Origin: Ustilago trichophora
Taxonomy: Eukaryota > Basidiomycota > Ustilaginomycetes > Ustilaginales > Ustilaginaceae
DNA length: 64,000 nt
Assembly (NCBI GenBank): GCA_900323505.1
Contig: OOIN01000022.1
Location: 620,001-684,000, forward strand
Direction: 5' to 3'
Shown here: piece after piece, positions 21,901 through 31,474 of the stretch
Position numbering within the stretch: position 1 is the stretch's first letter
Layout: each line of letters opens with the position of its first letter
The notes under the pieces: generated by a model
What the model was told of the DNA's origin: nothing
Database searches by the model: none
Seen by the model: the letters and a program-made list of their open reading frames with translations, nothing else
Program-made: the position numbers and the translations under genes

Positions 21901-22214
21901 TTGGAGGAAGGCGTGCCATCAGGCCTCGAGGTAGCAAAGTTGGGCCTCGATTTGATGACCCTGGTGAGAGCTGGACTCAAGTCGAGCAAGCCACTGTTGT
22001 TTGCATCATCATCATTACGGACGACGCTGAGACTGCCATCTGGATTCAAGCTGGCTGTACCGAGCTGGTGAATACCGATGTTGGTGGGTGTATGCGGCGA
22101 TTGAGGAGCGGATCGGCTGCCAGAAGGTCCAGCAACGGCGAGCTTGGTGACCTGACGCGGTTTTGGGCTGTTGAAAGGAAAGCCTGGACTGGAGGCTGCA
22201 TCGGCTGGCACCAT
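18987..22214 (-). CDS. CDC16: Anaphase-promoting complex subunit CDC16/APC6 (Cut9)
   Basis: A TPR subunit of the anaphase-promoting complex, the ubiquitin ligase that drives exit from mitosis. The protein has 1075 residues and no intron. The first 230 residues are disordered and Ser-rich. TPR helices start around residue 235 (RRWRQDAMQQHLYDTAIFWGSK, key residues W, A, G-K) and continue after a low-complexity insert; the C-terminal superhelix contains SWYAVGTWYAS, APGWIAFGHTFALEGE, NERGIVAFQTGD and YLNLGLTLMRL, cut blocks that match the CDC16/Cut9 order. The NYQAHLCLGMLAHKEDELEDA repeat is the last TPR. A His run in the insert comes from an ATG repeat at about 20970-20985. The ATG at 22214 is the first in frame. 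It is longer than yeast CDC16 (840) because of inserts. It is divergent from MIM1. Confidence 0.9.
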   Translation of the reverse strand: MVPADAASSPGFPFNSPKPRQVTKLAVAGPSGSRSAPQSPHTPTNIGIHQLGTASLNPDGSLSVVRNDDDANNSGLLDLSPALTRVIKSRPNFATSRPDGTPSSKRQRGIARASLPPQRLGSLIDQDSSGLGALPNRPTAKSRLSSHATFGEVVPSSQPAEDYLHTDPLAADGLATSSDIEGESQKDVASSSHARAGLALESADETDNISLDDDNDDDAESNSTLTRLRRWRQDAMQQHLYDTAIFWGSKVLSLETTAAAFNDAYHLAQCYFYTHQYARAEQLLTSPLRTGASHPGRPSKAPATSGDSAPYSAKQTGAEGFLASDNVQDDDDALHEVLQRTRSSSILPASIMARSTTKDSMYSATSSTTGKRKKRDFNVTATGTGSSETDSSGREAESDQEFLQDASSIVNHHHHHQPQEDGSVVFLDGLKSRRESKKKEREPVDLQSDLDQVKQSTLAPAHGPILVNHSLACRYLAAQCQVRLGKYHEALDLLGETEHWGTSTSNKRPSADGGIKLGSSVAYLRGQIHLRLEDLPRARDSFMAALALDVKNYEAFSALIDGEMLGTEEQWNFVQSLEYLAQAGDEQGAEGDYELVRLLYTTQLSKQGKSLVETTARARRRLVDEYGLKEDADVLLGLAEELFSRLRFADAFVVTSRILELSADHPATLPIHIACTYHLKNLRPALFMLAHRLTELQPESPVSWYAVGTWYASTRRWAEARRYFSKASLLDPRFAPGWIAFGHTFALEGESDQAIIAYSTASRLFPQSHLPKLFVGMEHLHQDNLSLARLSLEGSASIWPHDPLLANERGIVAFQTGDLESASHFFSSSLSLAKETQHPLASWKATYLNLGLTLMRLCRDKASQKAFRKVVELDPHNYQAHLCLGMLAHKEDELEDAVQHYHVALLINPRDAFATELLDFVLEEKVQYGVGGFVKFDPQQRLGKATCSGGNKGKGRMVEVDHVDGLQRMRAGLESIPESASPTRYGQEQQSFQRQNAQDRSENRSTIASDSTDHISSFPFANRPQMPATTSAPDDISTASAAEMSLDFSNPSPQSQFIPTFDNDQSSVLMDESTS

Positions 22215-22470
22215 AACCGCGATGATGAGCCTGTGTGAGTGAGGATCGAGATGGTGGAAAGGAGGAAAAGGATTCTGTGTTGGCTTGTGTGTGTTTCTTT
22301 TGGTGTTGATCTTTACGCGACTTTACAGTGTTAGTTTGCCGCGGAACTCTCTTGGGTGTCCGAATCTAACACCTTTGATCCGAATCCGCCTCCACATATT
22401 ATTCCGTGCAGTACAGTCAGTCGGATCCGCGCGGCTTTCAACGGGCTCGGCCAGGTTGCTTTGGACCCTG
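22215..22470. promoter_or_regulatory. Divergent promoter region CDC16 / MIM1
   Basis: The gap between the CDC16 start and the first upstream ATG of the MIM1 transcript side. A CAGTACAGTCAG variant of the dispersed motif lies near 22409-22420. No other site is claimed. Confidence 0.4.
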
Positions 22471-22764
22471 ATGCCGCAACTCGTCCTTCTTCGTTCTTGC
22501 CATCATCTTGCCAGCAGCATGCAGGCATCGCCCTCGGACGACTTTATTCAATCCTCTTCCCTCCCAACTACGGCAGCTATTGAAAGCTCACTCCTCGAAT
22601 CTTGCTCCACTTCAAGTGCGGCATTGACCAAACCACGTCTGCAACCAATCGACCAACCAGCTTTGGCACAAACTCAAGATCAACCATCATCCAACCCTTC
22701 TTCCAAAGAGCAGCACGATCCGCTAGCCAATAGCATCATCTCCATCCTTGATCTCCCCGAGTAA
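22471..22764 (+). CDS. Possible small upstream reading frame before MIM1 (hypothetical)
   Basis: An ATG-started frame of 97 codons (a shorter version starts at 22519, 81 codons) that ends TAA only 25 bp before the MIM1 ATG, in a different frame. The predicted product is Ser/Gln/Pro-rich with an ILDLPE end and no recognised domain or membrane segment. It may be an upstream ORF that controls MIM1 translation, a second small protein on the same transcript, or chance. I do not recognise it. Confidence 0.25.
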   Translation: MPQLVLLRSCHHLASSMQASPSDDFIQSSSLPTTAAIESSLLESCSTSSAALTKPRLQPIDQPALAQTQDQPSSNPSSKEQHDPLANSIISILDLPE

Positions 22765-22789
22765 TCACTTCCTCCCCCTCACCGACACC

Positions 22790-23422
22790 ATGTCGTCACA
22801 TGAGGAGAAGCATGCACCCCGCACTGATGCCAATGGCGACGCTGAAGCCATGCCTACCGTCTCTGCGACCGGCATGCCCAGATTCATTCATAGGCATAAA
22901 GACGCGCGACCTTCCTCCGAACAACAAGACATCGACGACAAGGACGGTTCTGCACCATCAGAGCTCCAAGCAGCACACGACTCGGATGAGCTCGACTCGG
23001 ACAATGACCAAGATGAACAAGAAGCGGCGAAACCGAATTACCCTCCCACAGGATCGCTCACATTAGCAGCTTTCAACCCGTACTCTTCCATCCCTCTTTC
23101 CCGTCGGCTGGCACTTATTTCCGGCTCAGTCTTTATCAATCTGGGTCTGCCTTTCCTCAACGGTGTCATGCTCGGCTTTGGTGAGATCTTTGCAAGGGTG
23201 GTCGTCGCACCAACGTTGGGCATTACGGGTGTAGGATGGGCCGGCGATACTGCCAGAGCTGTGGCGAATTGGAATTGGGGAAGGACAACGACTTCGCCGT
23301 CAACAATGCGGCAAGAAAGCTACTTTGACGCTCGACGGTCGCAACAAACGCAGCCAGGAGACTTTGATGACTGGTCAGCCACTGCCGATGCCCGTACCGG
23401 CTCTGCTCACATCGAGCTTTGA
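22790..23422 (+). CDS. MIM1: Mitochondrial outer-membrane import protein MIM1/TOM13-like
   Basis: MIM1 helps insert alpha-helical proteins into the mitochondrial outer membrane and assemble the TOM complex. The protein has 210 residues. The first 100 are acidic and disordered (DSDELDSDNDQDEQEAA). The single predicted membrane helix region reads LISGSVFINLGLPFLNGVMLG and continues FGEIFARVV; 'FLNGVMLGFGEIFA' matches the core 'FINGMMLGFGELFA' of yeast MIM1 as I recall it, including the Gly-rich helix face. The C-terminal tail is Ser/Thr-rich. The start is the first ATG in this frame, preceded by CACC. Family recognition rests on this short core, which is the only conserved part of MIM1 proteins. 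Confidence 0.82.
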   Translation: MSSHEEKHAPRTDANGDAEAMPTVSATGMPRFIHRHKDARPSSEQQDIDDKDGSAPSELQAAHDSDELDSDNDQDEQEAAKPNYPPTGSLTLAAFNPYSSIPLSRRLALISGSVFINLGLPFLNGVMLGFGEIFARVVVAPTLGITGVGWAGDTARAVANWNWGRTTTSPSTMRQESYFDARRSQQTQPGDFDDWSATADARTGSAHIEL

Positions 23423-23733
23423 AGACGCTCTTGTATTTTACGTCGCTTCGCAATCGCATCATACTCATAGATTTCTATTTGAGTATGTACTGATTGTCAC
23501 ATCGAGGCCATTGCCATTCCAGATATGACACAACCTCACGACGGCTTGATACATCGCAATCGAACAACGAGCAGCTCTAGATCATAGTCAAATCGCAACA
23601 GTCAACAGATGTTGAGAGGAATGGAATTCAATTGCTTGGGAGCGAGGAAGCGAAGACAAATTTTCATGGGCGAGAATTGGCGACTAAAGTGAGAAGGTGG
23701 CAGGCGGCTATGTATCCATAAAATAAATCCTCT
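23423..23733. other. Convergent 3' gap MIM1 / glucoamylase
   Basis: 311 bp, no gene or repeat noted. Confidence 0.5.
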
Positions 23734-25319
23734 TTACACAACCAAGTACTTGCCCTGCGAGGCAAGGTCGTTGGAGACAAAGGCGGCGTAAGACCAAGTG
23801 AGGTCGCGAGCACCCTGGTTAAAGCCAGTGTTCCTGTTGAACTCCTCGTTGAGCGATCCGTTGGGCCACGAGTGCGAGTTGACGATGTTGACAAAGCCGT
23901 TGGCCATGGCCTTCATACCCGAGGTGAGGGCAGTGTACTGGCTCGAGCCGGAGCTGAAAGTACCAGTAGCAGCCGAAGAAGAGAACTGCCTGTAGAAGGG
24001 AAGCGAAGTCGAAGTGACCGAGAGGCTGCCTCGGGTGTTGGCAACAGAAACGGCCGTGTTGAGGACCTCGGCGGCGGCGAGCGTGCAGATGTACCAAGGG
24101 TTGCCCTGCGAAGTGCCGGTCCCGTCGTAGACATCCTCCCGATAGCGACCAGTGCCAACGGCGTTAGGAGCGGCAGCGTTGTTGTTGATCGCATAAAGCG
24201 ATCGGAAGCTGTCGACATATTTTTTGTGAGTGGCAAGCACCTTGTCCGAGGCAGGTCCGAAAACAGTCGCGTCGACAGCAGCAGAGTTATCGGTCGTGTC
24301 CCAGCCCTTGAGAGTACCGAGCATGACCGAGCAGTCGAGACCAGATCGTCCGCTGACGCCCTGGTAAGCCTGAATGTATCCGTTGGTCGAGTCCCAGAAA
24401 GTCTGCAGCTTGGACTTGATGGCAGCGGCCTGCTGGTTGTAGTAGGTGGCCGCGCCAGAATCGTTCATTGAAGTGGCGAACTTGGCACCGTCGATAAGGG
24501 CACGGTACTGAACCATGAGAGTAAAGAAGTGCGTTCCCTGAACTTCCTCCCACAGATCGAAAGAAGAGTCTTGCCAGTGGTGCGAGACCCATTCAAGATC
24601 GGTCTTGATAACACTGCCGCCGTTGAGGTCAGACTTGTACAGCGTGCCAGTAGTGAAAGGATCCGTGAGACCGATTCGCTTGGCAAAGGCGATCAGAGTA
24701 GATGCTCTCAAGGCGGGAGAATCGTTTTGCGGCCTACCCCAAGGGCCAGTGAAGAGCGAACCGTCGGGGTTGAACTTGGGCTCACCCTGACCAGAGCTCG
24801 AGCTGGCGGCATTCTGCTGGTGAACTTTTTCGGCATTGGCATAGTTGGTCAAAAGAGTTCGGTCGAGCGTGCCCTGCGAGACAGCGACCTTCATGGTAAG
24901 AGCAGCGTCACGAACCCAGCTGTAAAAGTAGTTGGGCCCAGCAGTCGAGGGCGAGGCGATAACCGCACCAGTCTGAACACCGGGCACCTGGTTTCCGCCG
25001 GCGGTGGACGAAGCACCTCCAACTGTCAAATAGTGAACGGGGCGATAAAAATCTCAGTACAACAATCGAATCGCTAAAGTTGGGAAGGCTGTTGGATTGA
25101 CTTACTGTTGGCGAGCATGCGCTGGTAAGCGTACGAGGAGGTGACAGCGCGAGGCATGAGACGGCTGGCCTGGTTCTCGATGCCGATGAGCGACCTGGCG
25201 ATGGAAGCGGCTTCGACGTTGCTGCTGAAAGCGCAGAAGCAAATCAAAAGCAGCGCGAGACCGGCACTGCCAAGCAGCACCATAGGCTTGGAGCGCCTTT
25301 CAGTGTTGTTCTTGGACAT
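23734..25319 (-). CDS. Glucoamylase, glycoside hydrolase family 15, secreted, one intron
   Basis: The enzyme releases glucose from the non-reducing ends of starch or maltodextrins. Exons on the minus strand are 25319-25106 and 25022-23734; the 82-83 bp intron has GTAAGT at the donor and TTTGACAG at the acceptor. The product has 500 residues. The N-terminus has a basic stretch (MSKNNTERRSK) followed by a hydrophobic helix (VLLGSAGLALLLICFCAF), either a signal peptide or a type II anchor. The GH15 domain shows NYFYSWVRDAALTMK, the general-acid region DLWEEVQG (Glu about residue 230), and the base region NEEFNRNTG followed by ARDLTWSYAAF. There is no C-terminal starch-binding domain (CBM20), so raw starch binding is not expected. 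It sits about 1.75 kb downstream-facing from the Copia insertion, which lies on its promoter side. Confidence 0.93.
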
Positions 25320-27064
25320 GGTTTCAAGATCGAGATCAAACTCTTTGAAATTGGAAAAAGAGGTTGTGTGAGGGAAGCAGGTGTAGCTCGGATGAGTTTG
25401 GTTCGTTGATGACAAGGAGAGGAGATGGGTCGATTCACGGCTTGCTTTTATGCTTTCTGACCATCCCATGATTGTAACAATCCAAGCGTTCAGAGAGAGA
25501 ATTTTGCAGGGACTGAGGAGCGATCTTGCTTGAGAAGAACGCTGAGACGGCTTTGAGGCGATGCTAGATTGCTCGGCTGCAAGTGCCGTGCAGATCCTGT
25601 TCGAGCGATGGAGCTGCGAGAATAGAGAGCCGGAACGCAATAACAAGAGCAGCCGAAAGGGTAAGACACAGGCGAAAGGCCTCGACGAAGCGAGAAGCAA
25701 CGTGAGACTGTCAAACGAGAGTGTTGATCGATGCCGGAACGAGGTTGCACAAGGCACGGCCGATCTGAGTGTGTACAGAAGAAAAGATTCTGGGATGCTG
25801 AAACCAATTTGGCAAGTCGTTGAGTAATGGCAAAACTGGATCAAGAGGCAGAAACTCCGAGCTGCAGATGTCAAGCGAGGAGATGATGGTGGATGCTGTG
25901 ACAGCGGCGAGGTCAATCCATCGCTGTGTTGCTCATTTGATGGAGACGTTGCACCAAACCAACCCCCCGCGCTGGCTCGAGCGGCGCTGCACAAACGAAT
26001 CAGAGTGTGGAGGAGCCTCGCACGATGAAAGAACAGGGGTTCATTACCGGTGATTTCTGCCGCACAGCTACACTGCCATCTATGCCACGGAGATGAGCGA
26101 GCGGTGTCGAATTGATCGTCGCATTCGCTATGCAAAAATCGCGTCACCCAAAAAATCGGTCCTAAGCGAAAAGGGGCCCCAATCAATCAAGGTTTGTGCG
26201 GAGCAAATCTACCGACTAACCGAAGAACAGACAGTAAAGACAATCTGCAACCGCTCAGAGAAAGAGGTTCAGCGGATCATGAAAATCTCTCCGAGATCTG
26301 GATGGGTTGCAATTCTTGACAGACAAGCGTGTGCGATGGTCCGGAGTCAAAGGAAGAAGGACTCGTCTAAGGGTCTAACTTTAGCGCGGTTCGGATCGAC
26401 GTGAGCCGGACAACACACAGAGAGAGAGAGAGAACCAAACGGATCAAGTTGACAGCCTCCGAGTATATTGTCGAAAAAGAAATGCATGCACGCCCGAGTA
26501 CTACTTGTATGTACTGTGCTGTAGCAAGCGATTGCCGATGCATCAATCTCTGCTGGCTCGACGGTCGGAGTTGCTGCTTCCGCGGTTTGACTTGGCCTAT
26601 GACTTTTTCCCCACACTCTTTTTAATGTCGTACCATTTCACCATTGACCCAAACCTTTGCTTTTGCTCGATTCAGATTGATCCGATGCTGGAAATGCTTT
26701 TTTGTTTCAACGGCGCTGTGTGACAAGTCGAGAAATCACAAATATCAGTTGTCGCTTTCTGCTGGCCACAACGAGCAAAGTAAGGCAACTTGACACCGAC
26801 ACCACGAAGCAAAATTCAAAAACACAATCTCAGCCACACAACGTTTCGCAATGCGATGGCGCAGAAGGGCTCAATCTATTGCTCGTATTAAGAGCTTCGG
26901 AACAAAGTGGCGTGGGATTCAGCCAATGGGTCTTGATCTTCGGCGTAACTCTGGAAATCAGCACGAACAACAAATGGCAGAGAGGACACAGGCGAGAGAT
27001 CCATTTTCGTATTCGGCTATCCTTTTTTTGCCCCCTTTGAGAATGGCGGAGGTGAGAGCATGTT
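25320..27064. other. Intergenic region between glucoamylase and Copia element
   Basis: 1.75 kb with no recognisable gene on either strand. It should include the glucoamylase promoter. Together with 33095-33973 it formed one 2.6-kb intergenic interval before the Copia element inserted. Confidence 0.5.
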
Positions 27065-27069
27065 CGTCC
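27065..27069 (+). repeat. Target site duplication, left copy (CGTCC)
   Basis: CGTCC directly before the 5' LTR, matched exactly at 33090-33094. Confidence 0.95.
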
Positions 27070-27281
27070 TGTTAGTTTCTCAGTCTCAAAAAGGTTCGAT
27101 AAAAATGTTCTAAAAATAATGTTTCCCCGATGTGTTTCCCCGACTCATTTCCCCGATGCACAAGCCAACGACTTCGCTCCAACAGCGATAGCCAATTTGG
27201 TGCGACTTTGCACATGTATATATATGGCTCCCCCGATCCACTTCAGTAATTTGAACCTCAGTTGCGACAATAACTTTAATA
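27070..27281 (+). repeat. 5' LTR
   Basis: Starts TGTTAG and ends TTTAATA, so the termini are TG...TA and not the usual TG...CA. It contains three TTTCCCCGA(T/C) copies (about 27122-27156) and a TATATATAT box at 27217-27225, likely the element promoter. Confidence 0.95.
27217..27225 (+). promoter_or_regulatory. TATA box in 5' LTR
   Basis: TATATATAT in the second half of the LTR, suitably placed for a start site within the next 30-40 bp; the same box is at 33025-33033 in the 3' LTR. Confidence 0.6.
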
Positions 27282-27293
27282 GGTTATGAGCCC
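27282..27293 (+). other. Primer-binding site matching the anticodon arm of initiator tRNA-Met
   Basis: GGTTATGAGCCC directly after the LTR is the reverse complement of GGGCTCATAACC, the anticodon stem-loop sequence of yeast-type initiator tRNA-Met (CAT anticodon). Copia of Drosophila and yeast Ty5 are known to use such an internal half-tRNA primer. Confidence 0.85.
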
Positions 27294-27352
27294 AAGTTGC
27301 ACTCCCCTGCGTACAGTAAGTAAGAAGCTAACACTAGAATCGAAGACAAACA

Positions 27353-30300
27353 ATGACGGACAAGGAAGCAAGTCTCATTGGTATCCCCAGGCTGAAGTCG
27401 GTGGATGACTACTTCACCTGGAAGGACGACTTCACGGCGGCCATGATGGCCAAAGGAAAGGTCTATATATGTATGACGCAGGACATGCCTGAAGTTACGG
27501 CACGGGCTCGAGAAGAATGGATGGAGGCAGACATCAAGGCAAAAGGATTCATTCTTCAAGCAATTGGACAGGAATATAGGCACCTGGTGAAGTCGCTGCC
27601 AACACCCATGGAGATGTGGCAGCGACTTCAGGGCCATTTTGAGGAGCATGTAAGTCTCCGAGTGGAAATGTTACAGACACAGCTTAACACAATCAAACAG
27701 AAGGAAGGAGAGGGAATCGACCCCTACTCTGCCAGGATTGCAAAGATCTGCAAACAACTCGACGCTGCTGGATACAAAACCGATGTCGACAGACGAATGA
27801 AAGCACTAGTGCAGGGACTTCGACCTGAGTACGGAGTATACAAGGCAATGCTAATGCGAGAAAATGACACATACCGGAAACTCATCAAGAAGGAAATTAC
27901 GTATACTGATGCCGATGGAAAACAGCGCACAGTCACTCAAGGGCTCAACGAGCTGGACGAAATAGAAAGATACAATGATGCGCTGAGGACCCTAAAGGCC
28001 CGGGAGGAGGAGCTCAACCAGACAGGCAAGGCGAAGGATAGCTCCAAAATAGAGATGGCGATGTCAGCTAATAGACAACCACATGGCGGGCAGCGACATC
28101 GCAATACCAAACATAATCTCAACGGGGAACAGTTTACTGGATCCAAAGGCGCCTGTTTCAAATGCGGAAGGATTGGACACATAGCAGCACTGTGTGGAAA
28201 GAAATGTTACAACTGCAATAAGGTTGGACACCTTGCAAGACACTGCAAACAAAGTGCCGCGACTTCAAACGGAAACCGACCTTTTCAACGCAAGGAAGTT
28301 GCCAACGCCGTGACTGAAGAAAATGACAACCAAATGCCGAACACATCAAACAACAAAAATAGGGAACAAAATGAAGAGCCGGACGTGTGGGGATGTGCAG
28401 CACAAGTAGTCGCCGAAGTCGCTGACGAATCATCCCTACTAGCTGGCCGAAGTCACAGTATAAATGATCATTGGATACTTGACTCTGGTGCCTCTTTGCA
28501 CATGACGAACAGGCTAGAATACTTCAGTAAACTCGTTAAAGGAGAATCATACTTAAGAATCAGGACTGCGACTGGCGACGTCCTGAAAGTAGAAGGAATA
28601 GGACAGGTCGAATTCGCACCCATCATCGATGGCAAACGAGGCGAAAACGTAGTATTCAAACGAGTACTATATGTACCAAAGCTTTCGGCAAACCTGCTGT
28701 CTCTTGTAAATCTTGTGAAGGCAGCCAACATCAACTTCACTGTCAACAACAAACTGACCGCCGCAGAAGTCACTGCAAACGGAAAGAAGGTCCTACAATG
28801 CAAATATGAAGGAAACAGTCTGATATTGAAGGGACACACTATCCAATACAAGGCCGCAAACTTGGCGATAATCAAGAACAACGATATCGAAGCCTGGCAT
28901 TGCAGGCTTGGCCACATTAATACGAAGTCAGTCAAGGAAGCCATAGAAGTGGCAACGAAAGAAAAATTACCGAGCGACCTCGCAAAGAGAATTCAATGCG
29001 AAACGTGCGAAGTCGGAAAACATACAAGGAATCCATTTCACAGGTCGGTGACGAGGTCGACGAGACCCCTGGAACTCGTCCACTCTGACGTCGTTGGACC
29101 TTACGAAACAGACATCGACGGAAAGAGGTACATGGTCACCTTTGTTGATGACTTCTCAAGGCACGTAACAGGTGTTCCAATTGAAACGAAGGACAAGGTA
29201 GCTACGGCCTTCTACTTTTACTCAATCCACATGGAAGGGCGAACTGGAAAGAAACTCAGTATGCTGCTCAGTGACAATGGCGGTGAATTCGTTAATAAAG
29301 AGATGGATGACTACATGCGACGTCGGGGCATTGTACACAGAAGGACGGCTCCATACACACCTCAACAAAATGGTATAGCGGAAAGGATGAACAGGACTGT
29401 CATGGACATGGTTAGGTGCATGCTCTACGAATCCGGGCTGCCTGGACGATTTTGGACCAAGGCGGCAATGCATGCAATTTATGTACGAAATCGCGTACCG
29501 AACGAGTGGACCGGACCAACGACTTTGCCGCTGGAACTATTCCTTGGTGAAAAAGCAACTATACAAGACATTCGACCGTTTGGGTGCACAGCCTATGTCC
29601 ACATTCAGGAAGCAGAAAGGAAGTCGAAGCTGGAACCCAGGAGTACCAAGATGATAAACCTAGGAATTTCATACGGACGAAAGGCCTATGAAGTGGTCGA
29701 CCTCAGCCTCCTCAACAAAAGGATAAGCAGGGACATCACCTTTGTTGAAACGGACTTTCCTGCCAAACGAAAGGAAGTCCAACCTCCTAATGCCCAAGAG
29801 GTGATAACCACCACAACCCTGGAAGAAAGCAATGAAGAAGAGACAAGTATTGGACCAGGGGGAGAAGGCGACATCAGTGAAGTCGAACTTGCGAACCTCA
29901 CTACTCAAGTCGAATTTGCCGCTACCCCTAGACCAGAGCAAGACCCCCTCACACTCCAGGAAGCACAGAAGCGCAAGGATTGGAACAAGTGGAAGGAGGC
30001 GATGGATAAGGAATTGGAAAGTCACCGTGAAAATGGCACGTGGGAAGTCACTAGTAAACCCACCAGTGATGGCCACGTTGTCGACTGTAAGTGGGTTTAT
30101 AAACTAAAGATTAACCCAGATGGATCATTGGACAAATACAAAGCCAGACTCGTGGCAAGGGGTTTCACACAGCAAGAAGGTATCGACTACGAGGAAACAT
30201 TTGCTCCCGTACTCAAGTTTTCCACCCTCAGGATATTAATTGCACTAGCAACATCACTAGGACTGAAGATGGAGCAAATGGACGTTGTCACCGCGTTCCT

Positions 30301-31474
30301 GAACGGCGTAATCACCGAAGATATCTTTATGAAACCACCCCCTGGATACTGGGAAGGGAAAACATTGAAACTCAAGAAGGCATTATACGGCCTCAAACAA
30401 GCTGGAAGAAAGTGGTACGAAAGGCTCGATGAAAGTCTGCGTGACATGGGCTTCACTAGGATTGCCAGCGACTTTGGAGTATACAAGATAGGAACATTAG
30501 CGAAGTTGCTGTGCATAATTGCCGTATATGTTGATGATATAGTCCTGGTCACTCGTACTCAGGAAGACATGGACAAATACAAGAGAGAGTTAACCAGGCG
30601 ATTCAAGATGACAGAAGGAGGGAAACTAAAGTATATACTTGGACTGGAAATTACATGGAATACAGATAGTACAAAGTTAAGCCAATCAGCATACATCCGG
30701 CGAATGGTCGACAAGTTCCTGGTCGAAAGTGCAAAACCAGCGACAACGCCGCTACCGTTAAAAGAATTTGACAGCGACGTCGAACCATTAAATGAACAAG
30801 ACCACAAGAAGTATCGCATGATTGTGGGGTCACTACTGTATGCATCGATGGGCACGAGGCCTGACATCAGCTATGCCACCAGTCGACTCAGCAAGCACCT
30901 GGAAAATCCAACCCAGGCATCAATGAAAAGCGCAATGCACCTCCTACGGTACCTCAAAGGAACTCAGAACGTTGGTATCCACTTCACAAAAGGAATGACG
31001 ACGTCGACTGTGTTAGAAGGATACAGTGACGCTGACTTCGCCGGGGACACACAAGATCGAAAATCAACGACGGGCATTGTAACGATTGTATATGGTTCGC
31101 CGGTGAACTGGTTTTCAAAGAAACAGCCGTTAGTCGCCGACTCAACCACAGTCGCCGAATACATTGCCATGACAGAGTCAGTAAAGGACATAATTTGGAC
31201 TCGCAGCTTACTGGACGAGCTGGGACTTCGACAGTACAGTCCCACCAACATTCACGTCGACAACGCTGCAGCTAGACAACTTGCTGCGGATCCCAAATTT
31301 CACAGTCGCACAAAACACATAGACGTGAAATTCCACTTCATTCGAGAACATGTGGGCAATAACAAAGTAAAGATTGTGCCCGTGACAACACTGCAGCAGA
31401 AAGCTGACTGCCTAACAAAGACGTTGGGCCCAAACAAGGCGGAAGAAGGCAGGCGGATGCTCAACATGCATTAA
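27353..31474 (+). CDS. Copia gag-pol polyprotein
   Basis: A single 1373-residue frame starting at the first ATG after the leader. Gag has a UBN2-type region and two CCHC zinc knuckles (CFKCGRIGHIAALC and CYNCNKVGHLARHC, about residues 268-300). The aspartic protease has WILDSGAS (about residue 377). Integrase shows the HHCC zinc region WHCRLGHIN...CETC (about 514-550), then the catalytic DDE core with HSDVVGP, LLSDNGGEF and QNGIAERMNRT. Reverse transcriptase has YVDDIVLVT (about 1059), and RNase H has GYSDADFAGD and VAEYIAMTE. No frameshift or stop separates gag from pol, as usual for Copia. No catalytic residue appears to be lost, so the enzyme set looks functional. Confidence 0.97.
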   Translation: MTDKEASLIGIPRLKSVDDYFTWKDDFTAAMMAKGKVYICMTQDMPEVTARAREEWMEADIKAKGFILQAIGQEYRHLVKSLPTPMEMWQRLQGHFEEHVSLRVEMLQTQLNTIKQKEGEGIDPYSARIAKICKQLDAAGYKTDVDRRMKALVQGLRPEYGVYKAMLMRENDTYRKLIKKEITYTDADGKQRTVTQGLNELDEIERYNDALRTLKAREEELNQTGKAKDSSKIEMAMSANRQPHGGQRHRNTKHNLNGEQFTGSKGACFKCGRIGHIAALCGKKCYNCNKVGHLARHCKQSAATSNGNRPFQRKEVANAVTEENDNQMPNTSNNKNREQNEEPDVWGCAAQVVAEVADESSLLAGRSHSINDHWILDSGASLHMTNRLEYFSKLVKGESYLRIRTATGDVLKVEGIGQVEFAPIIDGKRGENVVFKRVLYVPKLSANLLSLVNLVKAANINFTVNNKLTAAEVTANGKKVLQCKYEGNSLILKGHTIQYKAANLAIIKNNDIEAWHCRLGHINTKSVKEAIEVATKEKLPSDLAKRIQCETCEVGKHTRNPFHRSVTRSTRPLELVHSDVVGPYETDIDGKRYMVTFVDDFSRHVTGVPIETKDKVATAFYFYSIHMEGRTGKKLSMLLSDNGGEFVNKEMDDYMRRRGIVHRRTAPYTPQQNGIAERMNRTVMDMVRCMLYESGLPGRFWTKAAMHAIYVRNRVPNEWTGPTTLPLELFLGEKATIQDIRPFGCTAYVHIQEAERKSKLEPRSTKMINLGISYGRKAYEVVDLSLLNKRISRDITFVETDFPAKRKEVQPPNAQEVITTTTLEESNEEETSIGPGGEGDISEVELANLTTQVEFAATPRPEQDPLTLQEAQKRKDWNKWKEAMDKELESHRENGTWEVTSKPTSDGHVVDCKWVYKLKINPDGSLDKYKARLVARGFTQQEGIDYEETFAPVLKFSTLRILIALATSLGLKMEQMDVVTAFLNGVITEDIFMKPPPGYWEGKTLKLKKALYGLKQAGRKWYERLDESLRDMGFTRIASDFGVYKIGTLAKLLCIIAVYVDDIVLVTRTQEDMDKYKRELTRRFKMTEGGKLKYILGLEITWNTDSTKLSQSAYIRRMVDKFLVESAKPATTPLPLKEFDSDVEPLNEQDHKKYRMIVGSLLYASMGTRPDISYATSRLSKHLENPTQASMKSAMHLLRYLKGTQNVGIHFTKGMTTSTVLEGYSDADFAGDTQDRKSTTGIVTIVYGSPVNWFSKKQPLVADSTTVAEYIAMTESVKDIIWTRSLLDELGLRQYSPTNIHVDNAAARQLAADPKFHSRTKHIDVKFHFIREHVGNNKVKIVPVTTLQQKADCLTKTLGPNKAEEGRRMLNMH

